The notes beneath the pieces are model-generated. The model saw only the letters and a list, made by a program, of their open reading frames with translations. It searched no databases and was not told the origin of the DNA. Below are positions 36,733 through 49,900 of a DNA stretch of 64,000 nt, in pieces. The translations under genes were made by a program, and so were the position numbers. This DNA is from Caenorhabditis elegans (Eukaryota; Nematoda; Chromadorea; Rhabditida; Rhabditidae): the NCBI RefSeq assembly GCF_000002985.6, contig NC_003283.11:12524001-12588000 (forward strand), given 5' to 3'. Every line of letters begins with the position of its first letter. Within the stretch, counting starts at the first letter, position 1.

Positions 36733-39058
36733 ATGATTAAAACCTATCTGACACTGTTGCTACTAGCAACCTCGGCCACGTGTCAAAAAAAGTCAGCGAC
36801 TCTGGTATCTGCGGAAGGAGAAGCGCCTGCAATAAAAGTGATAAAAACCACAGGTATCAAAAAGTATTCAATAAGTCACTCAAATTTTATTCCAGGCTCG
36901 TTACTCACTGCAATTGATGTGTCGAAAGCTGATTTGGACTGGGAACAGGTCACATCACAGCAAGATGAGAATAAGAGCAATCGAGAAATTCCAAAAGTAA
37001 TAAGCGAGGAGTACTTGGCTGAAAAAGTAGAACAACCACCAAGGTAAGTAATAGCGGAAATTCTAAAAATAGTTTTTGGTTTGTAGCCCTGAAGCTGAAG
37101 CTGAGTTTCAACGCGGAATGGCTTATATTGAAAGAGGAAAAGGTCATGGAAGAGAAGGAAGAGTTGCAGCTCATAGAGTATTTGAAAGAGCAGCCGCACA
37201 AGGTCATCAAGAAGCCAGAAAAGCTGTAGCGTTCTCACAGATGTTCGGAGATTATTCCCGTTGGTCCATTCAGGAAGCCAAGACAGTTTTCGAAGATCTC
37301 GAAAAAAACGGCTCACCAGATGCTCAACTTGCATTAGGATTCATGCATGGAGCCGGAATCGGAGTGGAAAAATCGAATCAAGCAAAAGCTCTTGTATATT
37401 ATATGTTCTCCGCTCTCGGAGGAAATCCTCTTGCCCAAATGGCTATGGTGAGTGTTTTTACTCTTAAATTTAAAAAATAAACTATGTCATAAGTGAAAAA
37501 AAAAAATGATGATTTTGTAGGGCTTCCGGTATAGTCACGGAGTTGGAGTGCCACAAAACTGCGAAACTGCACTTTCATATTATCAAAAAGTTGCAAAAAC
37601 TGTAGTGGATAATGTTAAATTCACAACTGGACAGACAATTCAACGATTGAGACTAACCGACGAAACAGATCCAACAATCCATATGCAACCAGGAAGTGCA
37701 CCACTGGAGAGTAATCTTCTTGAGTATTACAAGATGCTTGCCGACAAAGGAGATACATCCGCTCAATTGGGACTCGGACAGATTTATTTAGCTGGTGGAC
37801 GAGGGCTCAATCAAAATTTCGAACTCGCCTTCCGCTACTTGTTAGCTGCTGCTGAGTCAGGAAGTGCCGATGCATTGACATATCTCGGAAAAATGTATTT
37901 GGATGGAACTCCGTTTACGCCAAAAGATTATCAAAAATCATTCGAATATTTGATGAAATCAGCTGATAAATCTAGTCCTAGTGCACAGGCTGTATTGGGA
38001 GCAATGTATATGAAAGGAAAAGGAGTCAAGAAGAATTACGAAAAGGCTTTGAAGTTGCTGACATTGTCGGCTGATAAGAAGAACGCCGATGGACAAATGT
38101 ATTTAGCAGAATTACATTACAGTGAGTTTTTATACTTAGCTGTTCATTTTTATTTTTAATACAAAATATATTTATTTTCAGAAGGTGTTCCAACCAACAA
38201 AGGAGTGCATCGAGATTTCAAGAAATCTGTGAAACTTTACCAGCTTGCTTCTCAAAATGGACATATTCTTGCCTACTATAATCTTGCTCAAATGCACGCT
38301 GCTGGAACGGGAGTTCCACGTTCATGTTCCCACGCGGTTGATCTTTTCAAATCTGTAGCCGAACGAGGAAAATGGGGAGAACGATTGATGGAAGCCCATA
38401 GCGCATATAAAGATAATCGAGTTGATGAGGCCGCAATGAAATATTTATTCATGGCTGAACTTGGCTATGAAGTTGCTCAAACTAATCTAGCCTATATTTT
38501 GGATCGTGGAGAAGCGACGTCATTGTTCTCGGGACCGAAAGATAACAATATGGAAAGAGCGTTCCTCAATTGGCAAAGATCTGCAAATCAAGGTAATTAT
38601 TATTAAAAATTTTTAACTTATTCTAGAATTAATAATTTGTAGAATATGCTGCTGCTCGCGTGAAACTTGGTGATTACTACTATTATGGTCTCGGTACAGA
38701 AGTTGACCACAGTTTGGCGTTCTCAAACTATAAAATGGCAGTCGATAGACACGGTGTTGCTCAAGCAATGTTCAATTTGGGATATATGCACGAAGTTGGC
38801 GAAGGAATCACTCGGGATCTTTACCTGGCTAAACGTTTCTACGATCAAGCAATTGAGCATAGTCAGGATGCATACATGCCGTCGAAATTAGCATTAGCAA
38901 AACTAGCTTTTGTCTTCTATTTGGAAGAGCTCAACAAGCTGCCATTAATCAGTTTTATGGAGAAAACCGTTGGACCACGATGGGATGCTATTTTGATGAC
39001 CGTTTCTGCATTGGTTCCATTATTCTTGTTCTGGAGGCACCGACAAAATGATAATTGA
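36733..39058 (+). CDS. sel-1: SEL-1, Sel1-repeat ER protein (SEL1L/Hrd3 homologue)
   Basis: SEL-1/SEL1L/Hrd3 is the adaptor of the HRD1 ubiquitin ligase in endoplasmic-reticulum-associated degradation; in C. elegans sel-1 is known as a negative regulator of LIN-12/GLP-1 Notch. Six exons join in frame: 36733-36853, 36896-37043, 37087-37447, 37521-38121, 38182-38592 and 38643-39058, giving 685 residues. A signal peptide (MIKTYLTLLLLATSATC) is followed by an acidic spacer and about 11 Sel1-type helical repeats, e.g. AQLALGFMHGAGIGV, AQAVLGAMYMKGKGV and AYYNLAQMHAAGTGV. A C-terminal membrane segment (MTVSALVPLFLFW) and a short basic tail end the protein, as expected for a lumenal repeat protein with a single anchor. 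Intron 1 is 42 bases and a multiple of three without a stop. The gene lies 428 bases upstream of mrps-5 on the same strand. Confidence 0.97.
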
Positions 39059-39483
39059 TACGATTCTCTCCAAATGTAAAAAATGAAAAACAAAATGCCA
39101 CATCCCTGTAATTTATTTAATTATCTTCCCTGCCCAGTTAAGCACATTCCGCGCCTTCTTTTAATAGTTGTAATATTCACATCAGCCTACTCGGGTCTAC
39201 GCTGTCCCTTCTAATCATCAAACATTTGCCTTCTTTTGTGTTCGTGTTTCTTTTCTCTGTTAGATGGTCCAATTAGAATTCCTCATTTCGTGTGATTTAC
39301 TTGCCGATTTTTTAGTAAAAAATCGGTTTTTTTCTGATGTACGGTATTCTCATACACTTTGAGTTTAAAACAAATTTTATTTCAATCCTTTTTTTCTTCT
39401 TCTATTTCGATTCGGTTTGATAAGAGTCCGATTCGTATTTTATGAATTCAAAACTTAACTTTTTTACGAACTCTGTTTTATTT

Positions 39484-39486
39484 TAG
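39484..39486 (+). promoter_or_regulatory. mrps-5 trans-splice acceptor
   Basis: CTGTTTTATTTTAG ends at 39486 and the ATG follows directly. With sel-1 ending 428 bases upstream on the same strand, this site could receive SL2 in an operon or SL1 from its own promoter. Confidence 0.7.
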
Positions 39487-41639
39487 ATGGCATCACTTTT
39501 GCCATTTGTCCAGACCCGTAGCAATACGGTGAACTTCTTTATGAGAAGATCTGGTCCAGAACTGTGGAAAACATTAACCTCCGTTTCAAAATCTGGTCAG
39601 AAGAAAGGACGTCGTAACACAAGACAACCAGTTAGACCTCTCAATCGATTTTATCGAATTGGATCCAGTATGTGAAATATTTGTAAAAGTGAATGGTTTG
39701 GAATTATTTTTCAGGTCCAATGAAAATCGAATTTGCTGGCCTGAATGCTCCAATCAGAATGAGAGAGACAGAAAATCAAAATTTGATGTCAATTGCTGAA
39801 CAGACGGAAGATGAAATTCGAGATTCAATGGGTGGAACCAAGAAAATTCTCGAAGAACGAGATACGTGAGTACTTATTTTATGATTTTTCATTTTCACAC
39901 ATAATTCCGTTTTTTAGTGGAAAAAAGAAGCGCAACCGTGAAAAACTGCATCCGATGGAGCGTGGATTCTCTGGAACACAACTTGTCGGACAGAAACTTG
40001 GTGCACCACCACCACTCGATGGTGTGAATTTCGATGATTTTGAAACTTATTGTTTAGAGGTTAAGCGTACTTCTAACATGACAAATGTATTTGGAAGAGT
40101 TCACACAATGTCAGCACTAGTTGTTACTGGAAATGGACGAGGACTTGCTGGATATGCTGTTGGAAAAGCACCAATTCATCGTACCACTACAGCTATCATT
40201 AATGGAATGGGAATGGCATCCAGAAAGCTATTCCACGTTGAACTTCATGAAGGACGTACGATTTATCAGGACTTTTATGCTGAATGCCGTAACACTCGAG
40301 TATTTGCACAACGTCGCCCACGTGGATTCGGTCTTACATGCCATCCCAGACTGATCAAAATTTGTGAGGCTATCGGTATCAAGGATATTTACGTGAAAGT
40401 TGAAGGATCCACGAAAAACTATTTGGCATTGACTCATGCATTTGTCACTGGACTCCTCAACCAAGAGACTCATCAACAACTGGCCGAACGAAAAGGTAAA
40501 AAAAAGCAAAATTCTAAAAAAAAACCAATTAAATAACATATGTAACATTAAATTTAAACTCTTTGAAAGACGTAAACCAAAACTTGTATTTTAGAAAAGA
40601 ACATTTATTATTTTTTGCTAAATATTAGTGTTTAGAAATAAAAGTTATAATCACATAAAGTAATATTCCCGTGGTACTGGAATATTACTGTAGCTGGATG
40701 TATCTTTGTAACAGCCATCAGAGGGTCGTGCCATCTGTACGAGCCAGAGCTGGGACCAAAAATAAAAATACGGGCCAAATTGAAATTTGCAAAAAAAAAC
40801 TATTTTGGTTTTACTTACTTTAGATTTTTTTTAGAAAAAAAATCATTAAACCCACTGAAAACCACATTTTGTCAAAGTCTTTGTAAAAATGCCAACAAAA
40901 ATTGTTTTTGTTTTCTTTAAGAGCTTGCTCAAAATTTTCTTCTCAAATCAAACTTGATAAGTCCTTTTAATAATTTTTCATTTAATTATATTCATAAGCT
41001 CTCATTTTTCTATAAATACATGCAAAAAACATCGGTTCGTTCTTCAGACTTTGTGGGTCTTCTTCCTGGGATTGCTGATAGATTTCTCATAATTCCTCTT
41101 CTCATACTTCCGTAATCAACTGGAATTTCGAATTATTTCAGGTCTTCATGTCGTTGAAATGTCCCCATCTCGTCATTTCTTACCCCAAATTGTGGCGTCA
41201 CCGATTTCCACTGAACTCAAGACCGAGGAAACTTTAGAAGCACTTGATGTAATACTAGTTTGGATTTCCAAGAACATTTTCAAATTTATATTTTCCAGCG
41301 CCTGAATCTTGATGACTTCTATGGTGAAGGACGGTATCCATTAAGAAAGCCGAAATCTCTTCCATTCTTTTCCAACCTCGAAGGTCATTTGGATGCCAGA
41401 TGGAGGAAACATCCTTTCAGAAATCAGGAATCGGTTAGAAGTGATAATGTACAACTTTAATTGAAAAATAAAATTTTCAGACTATGATTCGCCTGATTGC
41501 CGATAACATGGTTCCACGTTGGACTCGTGATGCTCGTGCTGCGTGGGCGGATCAAAGAAATGAACGAATGACAACGGGTGTCGAACCAATGCCACTCGGT
41601 ATCGGACTCTCGCATGTGGTTCCCAAAAAGGATGACTAG
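39487..41639 (+). CDS. mrps-5: Mitochondrial small-subunit ribosomal protein uS5m
   Basis: This protein of the mitochondrial ribosome small subunit lies near the decoding site. Knock-down of mrps-5 in C. elegans is known to trigger the mitochondrial unfolded-protein response and lengthen life. Six exons join in frame: 39487-39667, 39715-39865, 39918-40495, 41142-41248, 41299-41433 and 41481-41639, giving 436 residues. The basic, Arg-rich N-terminus fits mitochondrial import. The S5 N-terminal RNA-binding domain is at about residues 158-225, with the hallmark VVTGNGRGLAGYAVGKA. The S5 C-terminal domain follows (FGLTCHPRLIKICEAIGIKD). Exons 4-6 form a mitochondria-specific extension. Intron 3 (40496-41141) is 646 bases and contains no exon I can support. 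Confidence 0.97.
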
Positions 41640-42889
41640 GCTATTCAATTACTGTTTCTTTTTCTCGTTTTCTTTATTCAGTAGCTCTAGAAGGAAGTCT
41701 TTAAATTGTTTTCCAGGTTTGCTTTCTTTGTTCGTTTTGTTATTCTTTATAATTTTTTCTCATCGATAAAAATTTTCTGAGACCTATATCGCTACAAAAT
41801 ACCTACCTTTCTGGAATTACGACAGCTGTAAAATCGACATTTGGCTTCAAATGCAGCCTGAGCTGTACACGAAAACTGGACTTAAGTCGAGCCATTTTCA
41901 GAGCAGATGAAACTTTAGTAAAGCTGGATTGATTTTTCCTTTTTCTAATTGCACTTGTCACTTGCAGATGTTTTTTAATTCGTGTTTTGTGAGCTTATAC
42001 TCTACAAGACAGGCTAACACAGAAATTATTTTATTTTCAATGTTCTCCAACGTGTAATGAGAGAGTGCTTGAGAAGAGTAGAACGAGAGAGACATAGTCA
42101 GCAAGAATAAAGTGATATGCGGCCAGCTAGGAACAATGCCACGTGGCACTTTTTATTTGGCCACGTGGAGTCAAAAAGTAAAAAGCTAAGTCTTGCAGGA
42201 ATGCGGTTAAGAGGGGGATCGGATGGAAAGTTTATGGTGAGGGAGGTAGTGGTGAAAATTTCAGATGGATATTTTCAGACTTGATTTCGAGATTCAAATC
42301 AACGAAGTTTTGTCATGTAGCTTCCCAAGAAGATTTTTTGAAGATTTTTCATTCCACCGCGTTTGCCACCGCCATTGACGAAAGGAGACTTTTTGGAGAC
42401 TGAAATCAAAAATTATAAGAATATGGAACTCATGAAAATATATTTATTTTCCATATCACATCACATATTTGTCACATTAAGACTCTCCAAATTTCGTCAC
42501 AGTGTCCAGAAAAGAACCTTAATCCACTAATAAATACTTATAATTTATTCAAAAGACAATTGTCTTTATTTTTTTGAAAATAGCTTCCTCTTTTCATTAT
42601 TCTCTCCGGGGGTGGTTGATCAGTCGACTAGATGAGAGGTGATCATTGAAACATGTCACAAGACTGGAATATACTAAAACAAAAGTTTGGAACAAAATTG
42701 AATCAACTTTTTGTTTTCGTTTTGAACAAGCGGTCATCATCAGTGAGCAATATATTAACTAATTCTGATTTTCATAATTTATGCGACGATTATTTACGCA
42801 ATTGAAGTGTGCAATACACATTGACTATAGACAAAAACAAATGTTATTTCTCGGGATTTTGAATTTTCAGTAGGTACAGTAGGGCTGGG
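41640..42889. other. Intergenic between converging mrps-5 and the 42.9-kb gene
   Basis: It holds the 3' UTRs of two genes that point at each other, otherwise AT-rich DNA. No coding exon, RNA gene or clear repeat was seen. Confidence 0.5.
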
Positions 42890-43926
42890 TTAGATGTACT
42901 TTTGCTTACACATCTTGGGAAAAACTCTCAATGAATCAACAAGAGAAGTTCGGTTGCAATAGTGATATCGTAACTTTACAACTTTCAGAAACACGCAAAT
43001 AAAGGTGCACGTATTTTTTTGGATGGGTCTCACAGTGGGCAGATTATATTTCATCACGGTGGCGCTTTTCAAGACAACGAAGTTCCAAAAACATCGAAAA
43101 TGGTACAAAAACTTTTTCTCCATACCAGACCCATCCAAATAAATAACTGATAATTGCGAGTTTCCGATAACAAAAGTTATGAAAATTTTGCCCAATATTT
43201 AAGAACAAAAAAAAAGAAATTCCTACCCGGTCCTGTGACACAGTCAAGTCGATAGAGACTCATCAAGTATTCCACACATCCCCAGTTTCCATTACATTCG
43301 TTTAGAGTCGAACAATCGACAGCGATGAATTCTGAAAAAAAAACATGAATTGAATCCTGCATCTACTTATATTTTTCCTAACTACTGTTAGAACTGAAAT
43401 TTAGCCCCCTATGTAGTCTCTAGACATCAATAACTGCACGGGACTGAACTAATCTTTTCCCGCCACCATTATTTCCTTGATTTCATTTTTCTTCTCCTTT
43501 TTTCCATCAAAAGATTACCAAACCATAATCCTTTAATCTGGAAAAGCCAAACTAATAAGGAAGAACAAAAGGATATACTATAGACGTGATAAATCCATAC
43601 GGGTAATTTACGCAAAAACAAATATTTTGCCTTGGAATCTTAGGTACGTGCTGAATGAAGTGCTTCATTTCCACCTACACCTATTGAAATCAGGTGGTGG
43701 TGCAATGTATTACTAATAATTCAAAAGGAAAGTATTGGATTACTCTGCAGAAATTTGAACCAGTTCGCCAATGTGGCGGTTCTTAGAACTTTGGTTTCAA
43801 TTTCTAGGGAACAGTTTATAAAATAAAATAAAAGAATACCGTACCTTCTGGTGATTCTCGAATCACTGCTCCAAGAGCTGTGTGTAAAACGATAATGCTG
43901 ATTGCAATGATCACTTTTGTAAGCAT
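42890..43926 (-). CDS. Small secreted Cys-rich orphan, 147 residues
   Basis: Three exons join in frame: 43926-43845, 43331-43227 and 43146-42890. Splice signals are GTACGG/TTTTTCAG for intron 1 and GTAGGA/TTATCAG for intron 2. A signal peptide (MLTKVIIAISIIVLHTALGA) is followed by a Cys-bearing segment (DCSTLNECNGNWGC) that loosely recalls an EGF-like start but is too short for a full EGF module. Exon 3 continues in the only open frame and adds five more Cys, nine in all, ending KMCKQKYI. Exons 1 and 2 are convincing; exon 3 is less so, since its composition (YHFRCFWNFVVLK) is less typical and reading on past exon 2 would instead stop after about 10 residues. No known family. A TGCACTTT word (43933) and a GTGGGCGGGGC box (44113) lie upstream. 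Confidence 0.55.
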
Positions 43927-46900
43927 TTTATCTGCACTTTGTGTGTTACCTAGAAAAAACTATATATGAATAAATTTAAATAAATTTTAAAAAAACTCAA
44001 ATAAATTTTAAAGAAATTTGAGGAAAGTACTTTAGAAAAAATGGGCAAAGGAGAGGCGACGTTGCTTTCTTTAAGAGGAAGGCTGAATCGCAAGGGGAGG
44101 GCTTGTAGGAAAGTGGGCGGGGCTTAGGAAAGAATTAAGCTGGAAGAGAAAATGAATGAGCAGGAGGGAGGGAATGGATGATAAGAATGTGTTCGTGATC
44201 ATAACCTTTCCTTAAGGTTTAGGATGATGACTCAAAATTACGAAATTGAGTGGGTGGTCAGACTAGACGAAATTGCTACTTGTGAATGAGAACGCTTCTT
44301 TGTTTTCCTTGTAGCCTAATAGCTGATAGTCTCAAGTCATCAAAAAACTTCAGATGAATGGAAAAGATTCAGTGACGTCTTAACCACTTCAAAACACAGT
44401 AACCTCGTTATTTATGACTTTTATTATATTGAGCTCATCACTTTAACTTTTGGATATCTTTTGTGGTTATTTGTATACCCTATCAAAATTAATAGCCATA
44501 TATCATCTTCTCGAGCTTCTTAGTCAGCTACCTTTCAAAAGTTTAAAGGATTCTAAAACGCGGTTTCCGTTTTACCTGTAGCAAACACTACGGTATGTCT
44601 CCAGAAAGTCTTGCACTTTCTTGCATCTGTTATACTGAACTTTTGTAATATTAAATGCATTTTTCAAATTTCTTACAAACTGCTAGAGTCTGATGACAAG
44701 GAAATACTATACTTTGTTTTTTCCGTGATTTGATAGTCCATCAGACGCTTCCAATTTTAAATTGGATCCAAATGAATTCGTTGTCAAAACTTAATTTTCA
44801 GGCACAAAAAAAAACGTTTTTCAGGCACGTGCATGTTTAAAAGGTAATTTGTGTCTAAAAATAAATGTCTCATTAGATATTCTAAGCATCGTAAAATAAG
44901 TCTGAAGTCTTAATTCAGTGACTTCACAAACAAGAAACACCTGAATTTGAGTGGTTTGTGAGCAATGAGCAACATGAATTGACGCGTTTAAGAGTACGTT
45001 GGTAGTGTCTCATAATTGCGATTGTTCTGTCGAAAGCATGTTTGTGTAGGTGGAGAAGCAACAACAAAATTATAAGGTTTTTTGGTCAAAGAACCAAAAT
45101 TCAAAAGGTGAAAAAATTATTGTGAGACTAATTATATGTTTCAAAAAGATAGAAAAAAAAAGAAAAAGGGTGATGTGACATACATAAAATGGAAATATGT
45201 TTTTGTCTGCTGGAATAAAGGTTTTTATTATTTAATAAATATTTATTGTCATGTACACTAAATAATAATAAACTATCGTAGCACAGGATTGCGAGGTAGA
45301 AAACTTCAAGTTATGTCACATTCTGTTTTCAGTTTGTAGAGTTTTTAGAGATTCGATATTTATTTTCATAGTGGCAATAATAAATTCTTATTATTAGTCA
45401 CAGAAATTATGAAAATTATATATGTTCATAGTTAAACGTTTTTTATAGTATTTTAATATGATTAGTTAAGTTTCCGAAAGTCCAAGATTTTTGTTCAAAA
45501 CAAATTGTATTTGGAGAACATTCCAAGGCTCTTTCGACTAAATTACATTTTACCAGTTTTTGCGAAAATACGTCTGGATTGTCTGGAAAACGTTTTCTCA
45601 GAAAGGGATAATGACAATTTAGTTACTGTGAGCAAATTTACATAAATGTAACGTTGGTAATCTTGTATTTGGATAGGTTAGACGCTATAACATTTAAAAA
45701 TTGAATTAATCTACCGTATCCATATCTTTTTCCAGAAAAAAAATCAAAGTAATTTAATACAATTTTTAAGAAAATTGGAAACTCCCGGAAACCGCTAAAG
45801 CTGGTTCAAAGTGATTGTTCAAATTGGGCCTACATCAAATTGAATTAATTTGTTTCTAAATCAATTTTCAAATTTTAAAAATAAGCCATTTATATTGTTT
45901 AAAAAATAAATTACAATTGAAATATATTCTCTGTTTGAACGGTAATTTTATTCAAGACAAGAGTGATAAAAAACTAAACGAACCACCAGAAGTCCTCATT
46001 AAAAAAGAAGTAATAAAGACCGAATGACTAAAAAAGTATAAAACGAATCTTAAATAGATTTTTAAAACTTGCATAACCCCCGCAATGTTTATTTCAACGA
46101 GTAGTTCTTTGAGCAGATCACCATATTCAGACAGCTCATCAAACGCCGTAACACATGATGACAGATTTTTTAAAGCTTAAAATGTACCCGATACGTCAAC
46201 ATGAACAAAATACTAATATGGAGTGAATCGGCGATCATTAATTTCTGAGATTTTACCCTACTTGGAAAATTTTGATCACAGAAAACGATGATCCTAGAAT
46301 TAGTGTGAGATTCTTGCAATTGACACAGTATGAGTATGATTCTAACAAAATGAGAAAAAATGTACCAAATGTTGTCCTGAGAGCTACTTTTATATCAGTT
46401 ATTTCCGAAATGTACGTGACTTGAAACGTGTATGATAAACAGCTTATCCCCCTTCCCCAGTCTATTAATTGATGACGAATGTCTCCTGTGACAATGCAAC
46501 TTTTATTTTGAATGAAATGTACGTGTATATTGAAAAAAAAAATTATTTTTCAACTAAAAAGTGACGTTTTTAGTTTAGCTGTAAGACTTTATGATTTCTT
46601 GCAAGTACTCATTTCGTGACTCAAAGTTTAAAAGCAGATCATAGCGTGCAATCAGAACTTTATACACTTTTTGATCTTCTGTCTATTGAAGTGGGAAATT
46701 TGAATACTAGAAATGTAGTTTGTAGCATCAAAATATTAAAAGATGAGATACAAACTCTTTTTATAGAATTAAATCAAACTCAAGATTATAATAATTTTCT
46801 AAGCTTCTTGTGAACTTTCTGCAACTATTAATATCTGCCACTTTAATATTTCTAGCATTTCCATCCTAAATCCCATTTGATTGTCTTCCTGGGATTATTT

Positions 46901-49900
46901 CAATAAAATATCGCTCGAGTTAAATGAATACCTCAGAAATAGACTAAAAACGGATGTTGATTTTTTAGGTCTATTATAGTCAGTAACATTATGATGTGAG
47001 TTTGTATTTTGACACAACAATTGTAAGTTTTTACACTCACAATTATTTTTCTAAAAATGTCAGACATTGTAAATAACAGTAATTAAGATATTCACATTGT
47101 TATCCGATATCGTAAGATTATTCATTGACACATTTCCTGCGTAAATGCATGTTGGTAAATTATAATAACTACCTTTTCTTGTTAGTTTGAAATACAAAAA
47201 ACATTTATTTAGAGCGTCCAAGCTAGAGAAACAATTATTTGTTGTTTTAAAGCCTGGCATTTGACTCCAGCTTTGCCCGAGTTTCGCCCAAAAGTTATTA
47301 CTTGGATCAGAAGTTGGCGAAATCTAAGCGAAAATTGGAGAAGTCTTGTATAAGTATTGTTTTATTTTTGGGCAGGATTTACCGACTTCTGATCCAAGTA
47401 AAAATGTTTTCAGTGGAACTTGGGCAAATCTGGCGCCCAATTCCAAGATTTGAAAATTATGCTAATGTTTCCTGTTAGTGTTCGACAGTGGCTTGCACTA
47501 ATTTTCCAAAGACTTTTGGAATTTGTAACAAAATTTTAAAATCCGACGGAAAGGGTAGGGGGAAAGGATAAATGTTGTAGACTGAGATAATGGTAACGTA
47601 TTAAATATTTAAACTTTAAATCTCTCAATTCATCATGGTTTCAAGTACAAACTCACATTTAGTGTTGGAAAAGTCAAACAAATATAAATAATTGAACATC
47701 TTAAAATTCCAGACCGTCTCCAAGTTTAAAAATTCAAAATTTCAAATGTTTTTCTAAATCATAAGAAGTAGATCAAACGGATTTTCCAATTCAAAACTAC
47801 AAAATGGTGTGTTTCTGACTACAAACGATTTTTAATGATGACACTTTTCATAAACGATATCCTTGAACACAGTGGCGTTAGACTTTTAAATTCAATTTAT
47901 TTTGATCGTGAGAAAATGGAAAAAAAATTCGATGAAGGATAATTGTTTGCAACTTGATACTTGAAAATTGGTAGAACCAGAATATCAAATGATCATTCAA
48001 TTTTAGTGTATTGTTCTATGAAAAAATGAATGGACTAGTTGGACTAATAAAAAATAAGAATTATTGAGAATTAATATTATGATATCTCAGAAAATTTATA
48101 CACCTAACTAGTAAGTTATGCAAGAATATTTGGACATTGGTTTGAGAGATGCTTAATATAACCTCACTTGATTGCAATTTCAATAGTATTCAAAAATTCT
48201 ACGTAGATGTTAGCGTAACGCATCTATAATTCTTACTATTTGAAAAAAGGCAAAAACATCGAAAAAATAAAATCCAGGAAACAAGAATGCAGGATGCTCA
48301 TAAATCAAAAAATGGATGCGATTTTGGGCAATTTGGACTCCGGATGATGCTTGTTTTTGGGACGATGGTAGTGACGATATGACGACATTCAAAAAAAATT
48401 TTGAAAAGTTTGAATCTGAGGAAGATTTCTCATCAATTTTTCATTTTTTAGGAGGGCATAGATCAATGGTTTCCTTACGTGGAAATCAAAATGTGAACGA
48501 TATTCTGAATTTCTAATAGAACGATTTCTAGAATTTTCGAGAGGTTTTCTTCTTGAAAGTTCGGTAATGACTAGTGATGTTTGAAAAGTCGAACATTCGA
48601 GGAAAAGCTTCTGAGAATATTTTTGTAGATTAAAGATTAAATTTGAATTGGCTCAAAAAAATATTTCCAAAGACTTGAAGTAGTTGAATATTACTATAAA
48701 ATTTAACGCCACAAAGGTCTTTAGTCCAATATTTTGAACCAATTAGTTTCAGGCGTACTATGAATGGAATAATTTATATGAAACACTACTATCAATGCAA
48801 AAAATAACGTGTCAATGAACATTTTTCATAAAATTATTCAGAACATTTCCGCATTCGAAACAAAAAATGACGTCTTGGAAATAATAGAACAATGTAAGGT
48901 TCATTAAATGGAATAGGTATTTTTCGTAAAAAGAAACAAAATTGTAGAAAAAATTATCCGAAAACATTAGAAAAATATTGGCCAGGATCAAACCCAGGTA
49001 TTTTTGAAAAATAACTTCAAATTTAATAAGTGCTCAAATCAGTGAAACGATTCCGAACACACATAAAATGACAACTCGACAGAAAATTCATTTATAACCT
49101 CAAATTCTGTCTTAAAATAACCTGCAATCCTTGTACTCTCAAATCCTAAACTTTGACTTTAAATCTCTAAAAATCCTGGATAAGCTTGAAACTGACGCTG
49201 TAGATGGAAACTTTTTGCTTTCTCAATCGCTTAAAACGTGCCTTCTTTGAAATTGCTTGCGGACTATTACATTCTTTAAGATTGTTTTTGAACTATTTTA
49301 GTCGTCTTACGTCGAAACACAAAAAACGGAAGATCCAAAGAATTGAATTACAAAATAAAAATGAATAATGGGCTTTGTGTGTGGGAGAATAACAAATTAG
49401 AGTTTGAGAAATTTAAAAAAAAGTTATTATTCAAAAAAAAAAGAATATCACATATTCGGTGGTGGATTTACATTATTTTCAACTTCAGATTTTCTGGCTG
49501 AAGCGTTAAAAAATTCTAGAGCAATACTTGTAAACAAATTTCCAAAATTTTTGTTCTTGCTGCTCAAATTAACAAATGAAAAATTCAAAAAGTGCGTATC
49601 ATATTCAGAAACGTTTGCCTAGGGGATTTTAGTAATTGGACATTTAAAACTATTTAAGTGACCATTTCCTTATTTTTTAGTCGAAAAACCAAATTTCTTT
49701 GCCTATATCGTGTCGATGAATTATTGAATGAATATGAGACTCAAGCGAAAGAAATACAACTCTAGTTTTAGCGTCGTTTTGAAGAAAATGAATCTCATTT
49801 TCAAAAAGTCAAAACTAGGCGAAACAAAATTTGTGAGAGATTTTGGAAGAAAAATGTATATAATAGATCATGGTGCAAATAAAAACTTTGCAAATGAAAA

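Noticed and set aside
40691-40760. GC-rich piece in mrps-5 intron 3 that might be a small RNA
   Set aside because: No box C/D or H/ACA pairs could be placed and no stable stem found by eye.
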